This document shows, piece by piece, positions 17,884 to 26,152 of a stretch of 64,000 bases of DNA; the first letter of the stretch is position 1, and every line of letters starts with the position of its first letter. The notes beneath the pieces are model-generated. The model did not search any database. It was given only the letters and a program-made list of their open reading frames with translations, and was not told the origin of the DNA. The translations under genes were made by a program, and so were the position numbers. The stretch comes from Methylobacterium sp. Leaf104 (GTDB lineage: Bacteria; Pseudomonadota; Alphaproteobacteria; Rhizobiales; Beijerinckiaceae): the NCBI RefSeq assembly GCF_001422885.1, contig NZ_LMMZ01000001.1, positions 186,753-250,752 on the forward strand. Direction: 5' to 3'.

Positions 17884-17920
17884 GGACGCCCCGGGCGGAC
17901 GATGTCCGCCCGGGGCGTCC
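17884..17920. terminator. Bidirectional terminator, perfect 17-base inverted repeat
   Basis: Arms 17884-17900 and 17904-17920 are perfectly complementary with a three-base loop. It lies between the convergent nitrate transporter and comF genes and should terminate both, although the flanks are not strongly T-rich. Confidence 0.75.
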
Positions 17921-17925
17921 GGCGC

Positions 17926-18690
17926 TCAGCCGATCTCCTCCGCCACCAGCGCGAAGGTCAGGACATCCACCGAAGCCGCGCCGCCGCGCAGGAGGACTCG
18001 CGCGGCGGCGTTGGCCGTCGCACCGGTGGTCATCACGTCGTCGATCAGGAGGAGGCGCCGGCCCTGCAATCGGGGCCGCATCGCCTCCGGCACCCGGAAG
18101 GCGCCCTGGAGGTTCGTCGCCCGGGCCGCCCGGCTGAGGCCCACCTGCGGGCGCGTCGCCTTCACGCGGGCGAGGTAGCCCGGCTCGGCAGGCCGCCCGG
18201 CGATGCGGCCGATCCGCCGCGCCAGGAGGGCGGCCTGGTTGAAGCGGCGCCGCCACAGGCGCCACCGGTGCAGCGGCACCGGCACGAGGCAATCCGCCCG
18301 GGTCAGGAGGTCGGCGCCGGCGCCCGCCATCATCCCGGCGAGCACGGGACCGAGATCCAGGCGGTCCTCGTATTTCAGGCGGTGGACGAGGTCGCGGGCG
18401 ACGCCCTCGTAGAGCGCCACCGCCCGCGCCTGTCCGAAGACCGGCGGATCCGCGATGGCGCGCGGGGAGAGCAGGGTGCCGGTGCCGTGGTCGATGGCGA
18501 AGGGCGTGCCGAAGCGGGCGCAGCAGGGCTGCTCGATCAGCCGCAGGCCCGACCAGCAGCGCGCGCAGAGGGCGTGCGGGTCGGCGATGGCGCCGCCGCA
18601 GCCCGGGCAGGTCGGCGGATAGACCAGGGCGAGCGCGCCTCGAAGGGAGGCGCGCAGTCGGAGCGCGACGAGGCGGGCGGCGGGAGCCAT
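17926..18690 (-). CDS. comF: ComF-family phosphoribosyltransferase-like protein
   Basis: 254 residues from the ATG at 18690; an open frame continues upstream to 18882, but that part is out of character and overlaps the neighbouring gene antisense-free promoter area. The N-terminus has a double zinc-ribbon (CPGCGGAI, CARCW, then a CC pair), and the C-terminus has the PRPP-binding loop LLLIDDVMTTGAT of type I phosphoribosyltransferases. ComF homologues help natural transformation by handling incoming single-stranded DNA with ComM/DprA, but most bacteria keep it without full competence genes. None of those are nearby. Confidence 0.92.
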   Translation of the reverse strand: MAPAARLVALRLRASLRGALALVYPPTCPGCGGAIADPHALCARCWSGLRLIEQPCCARFGTPFAIDHGTGTLLSPRAIADPPVFGQARAVALYEGVARDLVHRLKYEDRLDLGPVLAGMMAGAGADLLTRADCLVPVPLHRWRLWRRRFNQAALLARRIGRIAGRPAEPGYLARVKATRPQVGLSRAARATNLQGAFRVPEAMRPRLQGRRLLLIDDVMTTGATANAAARVLLRGGAASVDVLTFALVAEEIG

Positions 18691-18739
18691 GACGGCCACC
18701 CTACCACCCGCATCGCCGGGATACGATCTGTGATTGTGA

Positions 18740-18970
18740 TCAGCGGGCCTGCTGCTGCGGCTGAGCCTGGTTCTGCTCGCGGTCGCGCTTGTTGGCCTGG
18801 TGGCGGCCGACGACGCAGCCCGCCGCGGCGCCGAGCACCCCATGGCCCGCCACGTGGCCGGCGACGCCGCCGACGAGGGCACCCTTGATGCAGCCCTTGG
18901 CCTCGGCGCCGGTGGCGGCGAGGCTGATCCCCGCGAGGGTGAGGGCCGCGCCGAACAGAATGGACTTCAT
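18740..18970 (-). CDS. Small exported glycine-zipper protein
   Basis: 76 residues from the ATG at 18970, which has GAGGAGA eight bases upstream. A signal peptide (KSILFGAALTLAGISLAATGAEA) is followed by a glycine-zipper hairpin GALVGGVAGHVAGHGVLGAA and a Gln-rich, charged tail. It is probably an envelope protein in the class of OmpA-associated glycine-zipper or 17-kDa-antigen-like proteins. A general-stress-type promoter match lies 43 bases upstream. Function unknown. Confidence 0.85.
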   Translation of the reverse strand: MKSILFGAALTLAGISLAATGAEAKGCIKGALVGGVAGHVAGHGVLGAAAGCVVGRHQANKRDREQNQAQPQQQAR

Positions 18971-19012
18971 GGCGTCTGATCTCCTCGATTCGTCGTCGAA
19001 TCGCTGGGCCTC

Positions 19013-19038
19013 AACAGCGAGGGACGGAGTCACGTTCC
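19013..19038 (-). promoter_or_regulatory. Candidate EcfG-type general-stress promoter
   Basis: On the minus strand GGAAC (19038-19034), 18 bases, GTT (19015-19013), i.e. GGAAC-N17-tGTT. This fits the alphaproteobacterial sigma-EcfG pattern GGAAC-N16/17-cGTT and is placed about 43 bases before the glycine-zipper start. Confidence 0.4.
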
Positions 19039-19088
19039 GTCCCCTTTGCCGCTGGCGCGCACGATCCGGGCGCGCCATCTAGATCGTG

Positions 19089-19967
19089 ATGATCGCGCCA
19101 CCGCTGTTCGATACGGGCCTCGCCCGCCGCCGCCTCGCCCGTGCCCATCGGGCCGGCTATGCCGACTTCCTGCTGCGCAGGGTCGTCGACGATCTGGAGG
19201 ACCGCCTCGGGGCGGTGCTGCGGACCTTCGCCGAGGCCGTCGATCTCGGCACTCCGTTGTCGCTCGCCGCCGAGCGCCTGCGCGATTCCGGCCGGGTCGG
19301 GCACCTCACCCGGCTCGCGCCCCGTGCGGAGGCCGGCGCGGTTCTCGCCGACCCCGAGGCCCTGCCGCTGGCGCCGGGCCGGTTCGACCTCGCCGTCTCG
19401 CTCCTCGCCCTGCAGCACGTCAACGACCTGCCCGGCGCCCTGACGCAGCTGCGCCGGACCCTGCGCCCCGACGGACTGTTCGTCGGCTGCCTCCTCGGCG
19501 GCCGGACCCTGACGGAGCTGCGGCAGGTCTTCGGGCAGGCGGAGAGCGAGGTCGAGGGCGGTGTCAGCCCGCGCGTCGCCCCCTTCGCCGAGGTCCGCGA
19601 GATGGGCAGCCTGCTGCAGCGGGCCGGCTTCGCCCTGCCGGTCACCGATGTCGAGACCGTCACGGTGCGCTATCGCGACCCCTTCGCGCTGATGCACGAC
19701 CTGCGCGCCATGGGGCTGACCAACGTCCTGGTCGACCGCCGCCGTACCCCCCTGCGCCGCGACACGCTCCTGCGCGCCGCCGCCCTCTACGCCGAGCGCT
19801 TCGCCGATCCCGACGGGCGCATCCGCGCCAGCTTCGAGATCCTGTGGCTCTCGGGCTGGGCTCCGCACGAGAGCCAGCAGAAACCCCTGAAGCCCGGCAG
19901 CGCCCAGACGCGCCTCGCCGAGGCCCTGGGCACCACCGAACGCAAGCCCGAAGGACGAAACCCGTGA
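19089..19967 (+). CDS. SAM-dependent methyltransferase, BioC/NDUFAF5-like
   Basis: 292 residues from the ATG at 19089; a GTG three bases earlier is equally possible. The protein begins with the LFDTGLARRRLARAH region typical of the alphaproteobacterial relatives of mitochondrial NDUFAF5, followed by a class I methyltransferase fold in which FDLAVSLLALQHVNDLPGAL is the methyltransferase-11 signature. NDUFAF5 is an assembly factor of complex I, so an arginine-hydroxylating or methylating role is possible, though the bacterial function is not settled. It is followed after 10 bases by the DUF427 gene, with which it probably forms an operon. Confidence 0.85.
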   Translation: MIAPPLFDTGLARRRLARAHRAGYADFLLRRVVDDLEDRLGAVLRTFAEAVDLGTPLSLAAERLRDSGRVGHLTRLAPRAEAGAVLADPEALPLAPGRFDLAVSLLALQHVNDLPGALTQLRRTLRPDGLFVGCLLGGRTLTELRQVFGQAESEVEGGVSPRVAPFAEVREMGSLLQRAGFALPVTDVETVTVRYRDPFALMHDLRAMGLTNVLVDRRRTPLRRDTLLRAAALYAERFADPDGRIRASFEILWLSGWAPHESQQKPLKPGSAQTRLAEALGTTERKPEGRNP

Positions 19968-19977
19968 GACACGAACC

Positions 19978-20337
19978 ATGAGACAGCCCGGACCCGACCA
20001 TCCGATCACCATCGTCCCGCATCCGGGCCGGCTGCGGATCCGTCTCGCGGGGACGCTCCTCGCCGAGACCGAGTCCGCCCTCGTGCTCACCGAGGCGGAC
20101 TATCCGCCGGTCTTCTACGTCCCGCGGGCCGACGCCCGCTGGGAGCACTTCGCCCCGAGCGCCCGCCGCAGCCATTGCCCGTACAAGGGCGATGCCAGCT
20201 ACTTCACGCTGACGACACCGGAGGCCGAGCGGCCGGACGCGGTCTGGAGCTACGAGGCGCCCTATCCGGCGGTGGCGGCCATCGCCGGCCATCTCGCCTT
20301 TTACCCGGACAGGATCGACCCGATCGAGCAGGCCTGA
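19978..20337 (+). CDS. DUF427 domain protein
   Basis: 119 residues, all one DUF427 domain: VRIRLAGTLLAET-like start, then FYVPRADARWEHF, SHCPYKGDASYFTL and the AHLAFYPDRID-like GHLAFYPDRIDPI ending. The family is a small beta-barrel of unknown biochemical role common in soil bacteria. It lies ten bases behind the methyltransferase gene and converges on the DUF6880 gene with 13 bases between. Confidence 0.9.
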   Translation: MRQPGPDHPITIVPHPGRLRIRLAGTLLAETESALVLTEADYPPVFYVPRADARWEHFAPSARRSHCPYKGDASYFTLTTPEAERPDAVWSYEAPYPAVAAIAGHLAFYPDRIDPIEQA

Positions 20338-20350
20338 CGGAGCGCGGCCG

Positions 20351-21919
20351 TCAGTCCCGAACCTGGGACCAGAACGCGGCCTTGCGCCCGTGCAGGCGAC
20401 GCAAGGTGCCGCGGTAGGCCTCCGGATCCTCCGTCAGGCCGTCGAGGGCGTCGAGGTAGCGGGCGGCGTGACCGTAGGCGGCGCTGCGCCCGTGCTCGAG
20501 GATGGAATCGATCAGCAGGCGGTAGAGCTCGGCCGCCGCCTCCGGCTGGGTCCGCTCCAGAGCCTCGGCGGCGGGCGCCAGGATCTCGTAGCGGGTGCCA
20601 TCCCAGCTGCCGCGATGGGCCATGACCAGCCGGGCGGCGCGGTCCGAATTGGGCCAGTGGGTCAGGAAGGCCAGGGCTCGGTAGCGGTCCGGATGGGCCA
20701 TCGCATGGTCGAAGGCGCGCTCCAGCGCCTCGTCGTCCTCGAAGTCGGGCAGCTTGGCGAGATAGGCCCGCAGCATCGCCGGATCGAGGTTGCGCCTGAA
20801 GGCCTCCCAGCGCAGGGCCTGCGCGGCCTCGGTCTGCCCGAGGCTGTCGAGGATGCGGATCTCCACGGCCTGACGCGCCCGCTCCGGGGCGTCATGGTCG
20901 AAATGCCCCGTGAGCAGGGCCTCCCGGGTGACCACCACCGGCCCGCGCTTCTGTGGCCGGCGGATCCAGTCCAACGCCTCCGCCGCCCGGCTCGCCGCCA
21001 GCAGCCGCTCGGCGATCCGCACCCGGTCCGGCTGCTCGGGGGACACCGCCTGCTCGAAGGCGATGAAGGCATCGACGTCGCCGGCCCGGTCGGCCAGGGC
21101 CTGGCGCATCCGCACGAGGCGGCTGCGGGCCAGCTGGGACGCCCAGGCCTTCTGTCCGCCGGTCCGGCCTTCCGGAGCCGGGGGCGTGGCCTCCGCGAGG
21201 GCGGCATCGAGGGGGGCCAGCGCCCCCTCGGGCAGCCGCGGGATCAGATCGTGCATCAGGGTTTCGACGAAGCCGTGGCCGTCCGCGCGGAGGCGGGTGA
21301 CCAGCCCGGCGGCGACCCCCGCGGCCTCCTCCGCGGGCAGGTCGACGATCAGCGCGGCCGCCGCATCGGCCGCGCGCTCGTAGACGCCGTGGATGCGTCC
21401 GCTCGAATCCTCGGCGCGCCCGAGGACGTCGCCGGCGCCTCCGAGGAAGCGGATCAGCCGGTCGAGGGCCGATCGGGGATCCAGGGCGGCGAGCTCGGTC
21501 ACCACGGTGGTGAGCATGGCGTCGAGGTCGGCCGCGAAGGCGCGCTGCTTCTGCCAGTCGATGTAGCCCTGGCCCCGCTCCAGGGCGGTGAGCCGCCGGT
21601 CGATCAGCGCCGCGATGGCGTCCGGCCCCTGCAGGCTCGCCACCGCCGCGGTCACCAGCTTCTTGAAGGTCGGGTTGCGCGCCGTCTCGGACAGGACGAG
21701 GCCGATCAGGCGCTCCAGCCCGAGTTCGGTCAGGGTCTCGGGGCTCGGCGTGGTCTTTCGCGATGCGCGCTTCGCCTTGGCCGGGGCGGACTTGGTCGCT
21801 TCGGACTTGGTCGCTTCGGACTTGCCATCTCCGGACTTGCCAGCGTCGGGCCTGCCGAGGACGGGCGGCCGACCGGCAGCCGCCTTCGTCGCCGGTTTCG
21901 CCGCTGCCCTGCGTGCCAT
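20351..21919 (-). CDS. DUF6880-type protein with Lys/Ala-rich N-terminus
   Basis: 522 residues. After a low-complexity, basic N-terminus (residues 1-57) comes a long helical protein with EDSSGRIHGVYERA, ALDWIRRPQ and tetratricopeptide-like helices, matching the pattern of the family labelled DUF6880. Residues 27-46 consist of a pentapeptide repeat (KSGDG/KSEAT/KSEAT) encoded by four 15-base tandem units, suggesting recent slippage. It is the last gene of the likely run argJ-SIMPL-mutT-DUF6880, 64 bases behind mutT. Function unknown; the basic tail may bind nucleic acid. Confidence 0.72.
   Translation of the reverse strand: MARRAAAKPATKAAAGRPPVLGRPDAGKSGDGKSEATKSEATKSAPAKAKRASRKTTPSPETLTELGLERLIGLVLSETARNPTFKKLVTAAVASLQGPDAIAALIDRRLTALERGQGYIDWQKQRAFAADLDAMLTTVVTELAALDPRSALDRLIRFLGGAGDVLGRAEDSSGRIHGVYERAADAAAALIVDLPAEEAAGVAAGLVTRLRADGHGFVETLMHDLIPRLPEGALAPLDAALAEATPPAPEGRTGGQKAWASQLARSRLVRMRQALADRAGDVDAFIAFEQAVSPEQPDRVRIAERLLAASRAAEALDWIRRPQKRGPVVVTREALLTGHFDHDAPERARQAVEIRILDSLGQTEAAQALRWEAFRRNLDPAMLRAYLAKLPDFEDDEALERAFDHAMAHPDRYRALAFLTHWPNSDRAARLVMAHRGSWDGTRYEILAPAAEALERTQPEAAAELYRLLIDSILEHGRSAAYGHAARYLDALDGLTEDPEAYRGTLRRLHGRKAAFWSQVRD
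21788..21847. repeat. 15-base in-frame tandem repeat, four units
   Basis: Units start at 21788, 21803, 21818 and 21833. The first two (GGACTTGGTCGCTTC) are identical and the last two share GGACTTGCCA. They keep the reading frame of the DUF6880 gene. Confidence 0.9.
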
Positions 21920-21983
21920 GCGCCGCGCTCCTTCTCCCGGCGGGGCGGGGCGCGCCGCCGGGGATCTGTCTCTCAGAAGTGGA

Positions 21984-22412
21984 TCAGGGGCCGAGCAGGT
22001 CCAGCAGGAAGGGGATCAGCGGCGCATCCGCCGGCGGCATCGGCTGGTCCTTGAGGTCGCGCGGGCGCACCCACTTGAGGGCCTGGCCTTCCAGGGGGCG
22101 CGGCAGGCCTTCCCAGCGCCGGCAGATGTAGAGCGGCATCAGGAGGTGGAAGTCCGGATAGGCGTGGCTCGCGAAGGTGAGGGGGGCGAGGCAGGCCTCC
22201 TGCACGCCGATGCCGAGCTCCTCGGCGAGCTCGCGGATCAGGGTCTCCTCCGGCCGCTCGCCCGGGTCGACCTTGCCGCCCGGGAATTCCCACAGGCCGG
22301 CGAGCTGCTTGCCCGGCGGGCGCTGGGCGAGGAGCACGCGTCCGTCGGCATCGACCAGGGCGACGGCGACCACGAGGAGGATGCGCAGGGGCGCGGCCGC
22401 CGCGGCGCTCAC
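21984..22412 (-). CDS. mutT: MutT-type Nudix hydrolase (8-oxo-dGTP diphosphatase)
   Basis: 142 residues. The Nudix box is complete: GGKVDPGERPEETLIRELAEE followed by LGI, fitting G-x5-E-x7-REUxEExGU. The opening VVAVALVDADGRVLLAQRPPGK and the closing P-W/R-L-like KWVRPRDLKDQPMPPAD are typical of MutT, which removes oxidised guanine nucleotides. The start overlaps the end of the SIMPL-domain gene by four bases (ATGA on the minus strand), so the two are coupled. Location after argJ is common in Rhizobiales. Confidence 0.93.
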   Translation of the reverse strand: MSAAAAAPLRILLVVAVALVDADGRVLLAQRPPGKQLAGLWEFPGGKVDPGERPEETLIRELAEELGIGVQEACLAPLTFASHAYPDFHLLMPLYICRRWEGLPRPLEGQALKWVRPRDLKDQPMPPADAPLIPFLLDLLGP

Positions 22413-23143
22413 GGGGCGATCGCGAAGGTCGCGGCGACGTCGGCGGCGGTCTCGATCGTGCCGGCGACGAGGGGCACCGGAGCGCCGCCCCGCTTGGCCC
22501 GCATCGGCACGGGCGCCGCGAAGGCGATCGGCGGGGAGCTGCCCGCCGCCGGGGACTGGATCGACACCACCCGCCCGAGGGCGACGCCGGCCGCCTCGGC
22601 CAGCCGCTCGGCCTGGGCCCGCGCGTCCTTCATCGCCGCGCTGCGCATGGCGCTCTCGGCCGCATCGGGATCGCGCAGGCCGAAGCTGACGCCGTCGATG
22701 CGGTTCGCGCCGCCGTCGAGGGCCCGGCGCATCAGGTCGCCGAGGCGGCCCATATCGGCGAGGCGCACCCGCACCGTGTTGCTGGCCCGGTAGCCGTCCG
22801 GCTTTTCGGTGAAGGTCCCGTCGGCCTGGCGGACCGAGCGGGTAACCGGCTGCAGCGTCACGGCGGAGGTGCCGAGATCCGCCTCCGGCACCTGAAACTC
22901 GGCGGCCAGGACCAGGATCGCCTTGGCGGCTGTGCTGGCGCCGTCGAGGGCGACGGCGGGGGTCGCGCCCTTGGCCTCGACGCCGATCTCGACCGAGGCG
23001 AAGTCCGGCGCCACCTCGGAGCGGGCGCGCCCGACGACGCTGATCCGGCCCTCGGCCGGCCCCGGCCTGTCCTCGGCCCGAACCTCGCCACCGGCGCCGA
23101 GCAGCGCCAGCGCGAGGAGGCCGAACGCTCCGGCGCCCCTCAT
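22409..23143 (-). CDS. SIMPL (DUF541) domain protein, exported
   Basis: 244 residues from the ATG at 23143, which overlaps the argJ stop by four bases; a longer open frame upstream is antisense-free only because it reads argJ out of frame. A signal peptide ([20 protein letters not shown]) precedes the SIMPL domain: [21 protein letters not shown], then [16 protein letters not shown] and [19 protein letters not shown]. The family comprises periplasmic or membrane-associated proteins (relatives BP26/OMP28 and YggE) that form ring-like oligomers and lessen oxidative stress in some bacteria. It is coupled on both sides, to argJ and to mutT. Confidence 0.9.
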   Translation of the reverse strand: MRGAGAFGLLALALLGAGGEVRAEDRPGPAEGRISVVGRARSEVAPDFASVEIGVEAKGATPAVALDGASTAAKAILVLAAEFQVPEADLGTSAVTLQPVTRSVRQADGTFTEKPDGYRASNTVRVRLADMGRLGDLMRRALDGGANRIDGVSFGLRDPDAAESAMRSAAMKDARAQAERLAEAAGVALGRVVSIQSPAAGSSPPIAFAAPVPMRAKRGGAPVPLVAGTIETAADVAATFAIAP

Positions 23144-24390
23144 GAGCGGTAATCCCCGTTGATCTCGATGTAGAGCTTGGTCAGGTCGCAGGTCCAGACG
23201 CGCGCGCTGCCCTCGCCGAGGCCGAGGTCGACCCGCACGGTGACGTCGGGCGCGCGCATCACCGCGCTCGCAGCGTCCTCGCTGTAATCCGGGTCGCGGG
23301 CGCCCTCGCGGGCGACGCGCACGTCGCCGAACCAGATCGCGAGGCGGTCGCGGTCGGCCGGTTCGCCGGCCTTGCCGACGGCCATCACCACCCGGCCCCA
23401 ATTGGCGTCCTCGCCCGCGATGGCGGTCTTCACCAGGGGCGAGTTGGCGATGGACATGGCGATCCGATGGGCCGAGGCGTCGCTGCTCGCGCCCGTGACC
23501 CGCACGGTGACGAACTTGCGGGCGCCCTCGCCATCCTTGGCGACGAGCTGGGCCAGCTCCACCAGGAGGTCGTCGAGGGCGGCGCGGAACGCGGACAGGC
23601 GCGGATCGTCGGGGGTGGAGATCGCGGCGTTGCCGGCGGCGCCCGTCGCGAACAGCATCAGGGTGTCGGAGGTGGAGGTGTCGCCGTCCACGGTCACGCA
23701 GTTGAAGCTCGTGGCCGTGCCGGCGGAGAGGAGCGCCTGGAGCACGTCCTGCGGCAGGGCGGCGTCGGTGAAGACGAAGCTCAGCATGGTGGCCATGTCG
23801 GGCGCGATCATGCCGGCGCCCTTGGCGATGCCGTTGAGGGTGACGGTGACGCCGTCGATCGTGGCCCGGCGGGTGGCGAGCTTGGGGAAGGTGTCGGTGG
23901 TCATGATCGCCTGGGCCGCCGCCGCCCAGGCCTCGGCACCGTCCTGGGTCCGGCCGGCGCAATCGGCGAGCACGCCCTCGAACTTGGTGGCGTCCAGGGG
24001 TTCGCCGATGACGCCCGTCGAGGCGACGAAGATCTCCTCGGGCCGGCACCGCGCCGCCTCGGCGGCGATCCGGGCCGTCAGCGCCACGGCCTCGCGCCCG
24101 CGCAGGCCCGTGAAGGCGTTGGCGTTGCCGGAATTCACCACGAGAGCGCGCGCCCCAGCGCTGCCCAGCGCCTCGCGGCACCAATCCACCGGGGCCGAGG
24201 GGCATTTCGAACGGGTGAACACGCCGGCGGCCTGCGTGCCCGCGGCGAGCGCCACGTAGAGCACGTCGGTACGGCCGGAATAGCGGATGCCCGCCTGCGC
24301 GGTCGCGAGCCCGACGCCGCGAATCGCCGGCAGCTCCGGCTGGGTCCGGGGCGCCAGCGGCGAGACGGGGGGGCTCTTGGCAGACGACAT
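23140..24390 (-). CDS. argJ: Bifunctional glutamate N-acetyltransferase / N-acetylglutamate synthase
   Basis: 416 residues. ArgJ transfers acetyl groups from N-acetylornithine to glutamate and starts arginine synthesis. The precursor cleaves itself before a threonine nucleophile; the site is [14 protein letters not shown] with Thr201. SGNANAFTG (oxyanion region) and the C-terminal [12 protein letters not shown] are also intact. The bifunctional form is inferred from family and length. It heads a minus-strand run with SIMPL and mutT, overlapping the former by four bases. Confidence 0.96.
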   Translation of the reverse strand: MSSAKSPPVSPLAPRTQPELPAIRGVGLATAQAGIRYSGRTDVLYVALAAGTQAAGVFTRSKCPSAPVDWCREALGSAGARALVVNSGNANAFTGLRGREAVALTARIAAEAARCRPEEIFVASTGVIGEPLDATKFEGVLADCAGRTQDGAEAWAAAAQAIMTTDTFPKLATRRATIDGVTVTLNGIAKGAGMIAPDMATMLSFVFTDAALPQDVLQALLSAGTATSFNCVTVDGDTSTSDTLMLFATGAAGNAAISTPDDPRLSAFRAALDDLLVELAQLVAKDGEGARKFVTVRVTGASSDASAHRIAMSIANSPLVKTAIAGEDANWGRVVMAVGKAGEPADRDRLAIWFGDVRVAREGARDPDYSEDAASAVMRAPDVTVRVDLGLGEGSARVWTCDLTKLYIEINGDYRS

Positions 24391-24744
24391 GGACGAGGCT
24401 CCGGATCTCTGCGGCCGTCTCGGGCGCGCGGCGTGGCCGGTGTTGCCCCGCCCGCGCCGCCTTCGTCAACCGCGACGAGCGTCATCTGGGCGTCGCATCC
24501 GGACCCGGCGCCTCAAGGCCTTGCGGATCAAGCACTTGCCCACCCTCGGCGGTGCAGCATCGCGGCCCGCCCCGGGCCTTCGGATCGACGGGCCGGGCGG
24601 GACGGGGAGGGTGGAATCCGAAAGTCGTCCGCGTATCGGGGAAGAGGGCTTGTCTGTTCGAGCGAACGTGACATAGCATGCTGCGACGCACAGTTTCCGA
24701 GGTGATCGGCACGGATGTCCAGGCGCGACGGGGGAGTCTCGACG
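24391..24744. other. Divergent intergenic region between argJ and the receiver gene
   Basis: About 350 bases. It must hold both promoters. I see no clear consensus, repeat or hairpin. A GGGGGAG ribosome site lies at 24730-24736 before the receiver gene. Confidence 0.4.
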
Positions 24745-25179
24745 ATGGAACGACCGACTTCGCCGGGTGGCGCCTACGGCGTCCAGGTCCTGATCGCCGG
24801 CCGCCAGAAGCATTGGCGTGACGAGGTCTCGTCCCAGATCCGGCGGGCGGGCTTCGCGGCCACGACGGTGGATTGCGGCGTCGATGCGATGACGGTCCTG
24901 GCCCTGGGCCTGCCCGTCGATGTTCTCGTCACCGACGTGAGCCTGCAGGGCAAGCTCTGCTGCCAGAAACTCGCCCTGGAAGCCCGGGCGCTTCGCCCCG
25001 ACCTGCGCATCGTCTTCGCCAGCGACCTCGAATCGCTGGCGAGCGAGGAAGACCCGACCCAGTGGCTCGAGGAACTGTTCGACGCCCAGTTCCCGGACGA
25101 CCGCGACGGCCTGATCGCGGTCCGGCGCATCGACAACGTCGCCAGCACGGTGTGGGACGCCCTCCGCAGCCCTGCCTGA
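24745..25179 (+). CDS. Stand-alone response-regulator receiver-like protein
   Basis: 144 residues from the ATG at 24745, chosen for the GGGGGAG eight bases upstream; ATG at 24715 would add ten residues. The fold matches a CheY-like receiver: VQVLIAGRQKHW (strand 1), VDVLVTDVSLQGK with Asp64 in the phosphoacceptor position, and RIVFASDLESL near strand 4. The acidic pair that holds magnesium at the end of strand 1 is replaced by Ala-Gly-Arg and the conserved lysine is not evident, so it may not be phosphorylated. There is no output domain. No kinase is adjacent. Confidence 0.72.
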   Translation: MERPTSPGGAYGVQVLIAGRQKHWRDEVSSQIRRAGFAATTVDCGVDAMTVLALGLPVDVLVTDVSLQGKLCCQKLALEARALRPDLRIVFASDLESLASEEDPTQWLEELFDAQFPDDRDGLIAVRRIDNVASTVWDALRSPA

Positions 25180-25327
25180 TGCGCGGCGCCTCCGAGGCGC
25201 GACACGCGGATCCTTGATAGCTCGCAGTCGGGATCGTCCAGCTCCGCTCGGCGAGCCGGATACCCCAACAGCGTGACGGTTTTCTGACGATCGGCCCGGA
25301 TCGTATCGGTTTCGGTCCCGGGCGGAC

Positions 25328-25368
25328 AAAGCCCGCGCGCGGAGCTCGCGCGCGGACGCGAAGGCTTT
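25328..25368. terminator. Hairpin between convergent genes
   Basis: An outer AAAGCC/GGCTTT pair (25328-25333 with 25363-25368) encloses a nine-base GC stem (25333-25341 with 25347-25355). A/T runs on both sides fit a bidirectional terminator for the receiver and PRC-barrel genes. A second eight-base stem GGATCGCG/CGCGATCC lies at 25377-25405. Confidence 0.6.
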
Positions 25369-25414
25369 CGGGCGTCGGATCGCGACGGCGTCTCGGACGC
25401 GATCCTCGCGGCGA

Positions 25415-25960
25415 TCACTGTGCTTTGGGGGCGTCCGCCGGCTTCATCTCGGAATTCGACTTCGCATCCGTGTTCGTCGTGGCGCCCGTCGTCGGCTTGG
25501 CATCGGCGTTGGGCTTGGCCTTGCCGAGATAGACGTATTCCGGCGCGGCGCGGAGCTGATCCTTGTTGGTGTCGATCGTCGCCTTCAGGGTGGCGTCGTC
25601 GACGCGCACGAGCTTCATCGCGCTGGGGTCGATGGCGACGTACTTGGTGCCGAGGCCGAGGAAGCCGCCGACGCCGACCACCCAGGATTTCACGGTGTTC
25701 TTCTCGTCGAGCACCACGTCGGCGATCTCGCCGATGGTCTCGTTGGCGGCGTTCTGGATGGTGAGGCCGACGAGCTTCGAAGTGACCATGTCGCTCTTGT
25801 TCTGCACCACGAAGGTGGGGCGCAGATCGTTGGCGAGGGTAGCGGGGGCGGCCTGGACCGGTGCCGACGCGGCGGCGGGCGCGTTGGCATCCGGCGACTG
25901 GGCGAGGGCGAGGGTGGCGCTGGCAGCGAGGAGGGTCGTGCCGAGCAACAGGCTGCGCAT
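25415..25960 (-). CDS. Exported PRC-barrel domain protein
   Basis: 181 residues from the ATG at 25960, which starts a clear signal peptide (LLLGTTLLAASATLALAQS). The mature part contains a PRC-barrel: SKLVGLTIQNAANETIGEI, ADVVLDEKNTVKSWVVGV and YVAIDPSAMKL. The tail is rich in Lys, Thr and Asn. Exported PRC-barrel proteins are abundant in Methylobacterium and are often part of the general stress response, but their molecular role is unknown. The frame extends upstream to 26632, but that part is antisense to the glutathione peroxidase gene and was left out. Confidence 0.9.
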   Translation of the reverse strand: MRSLLLGTTLLAASATLALAQSPDANAPAAASAPVQAAPATLANDLRPTFVVQNKSDMVTSKLVGLTIQNAANETIGEIADVVLDEKNTVKSWVVGVGGFLGLGTKYVAIDPSAMKLVRVDDATLKATIDTNKDQLRAAPEYVYLGKAKPNADAKPTTGATTNTDAKSNSEMKPADAPKAQ

Positions 25961-26075
25961 GGGCGAAGTCTTTCGAAAAATCGAGCCGAAGGTCGAACGA
26001 GGGGTGCCGTGATGGCACACGCTCAAGTTCAGGCCTCCGCCAAAGGTTCCCGCGATACGGCATGGTGAATGGACG

Positions 26076-26099
26076 AACGCCGTTCCGGCCTTAGGTTCC
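26076..26099 (-). promoter_or_regulatory. Possible EcfG-type promoter of the PRC-barrel gene
   Basis: On the minus strand GGAAC (26099-26095), 16 bases, GTT (26078-26076). The spacing is one base short of the usual range, and the site lies about 115 bases before the gene, so this is a weak call. Confidence 0.22.
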
Positions 26100-26152
26100 T
26101 GGGGACAGGGGCGGCGGAACCGGTCCGCGCGCCCGCCAAGGGGTGCCGCACC

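Noticed and set aside
18691..18882. N-terminal extension of ComF
   Set aside because: The extra 64 residues are low-complexity and the frame there runs in another phase over the glycine-zipper gene; the ATG at 18690 gives the normal ComF start.
23144..24469. Extension of the SIMPL frame to 24469
   Set aside because: It reads argJ out of frame; the signal peptide and four-base overlap place the real start at 23143.
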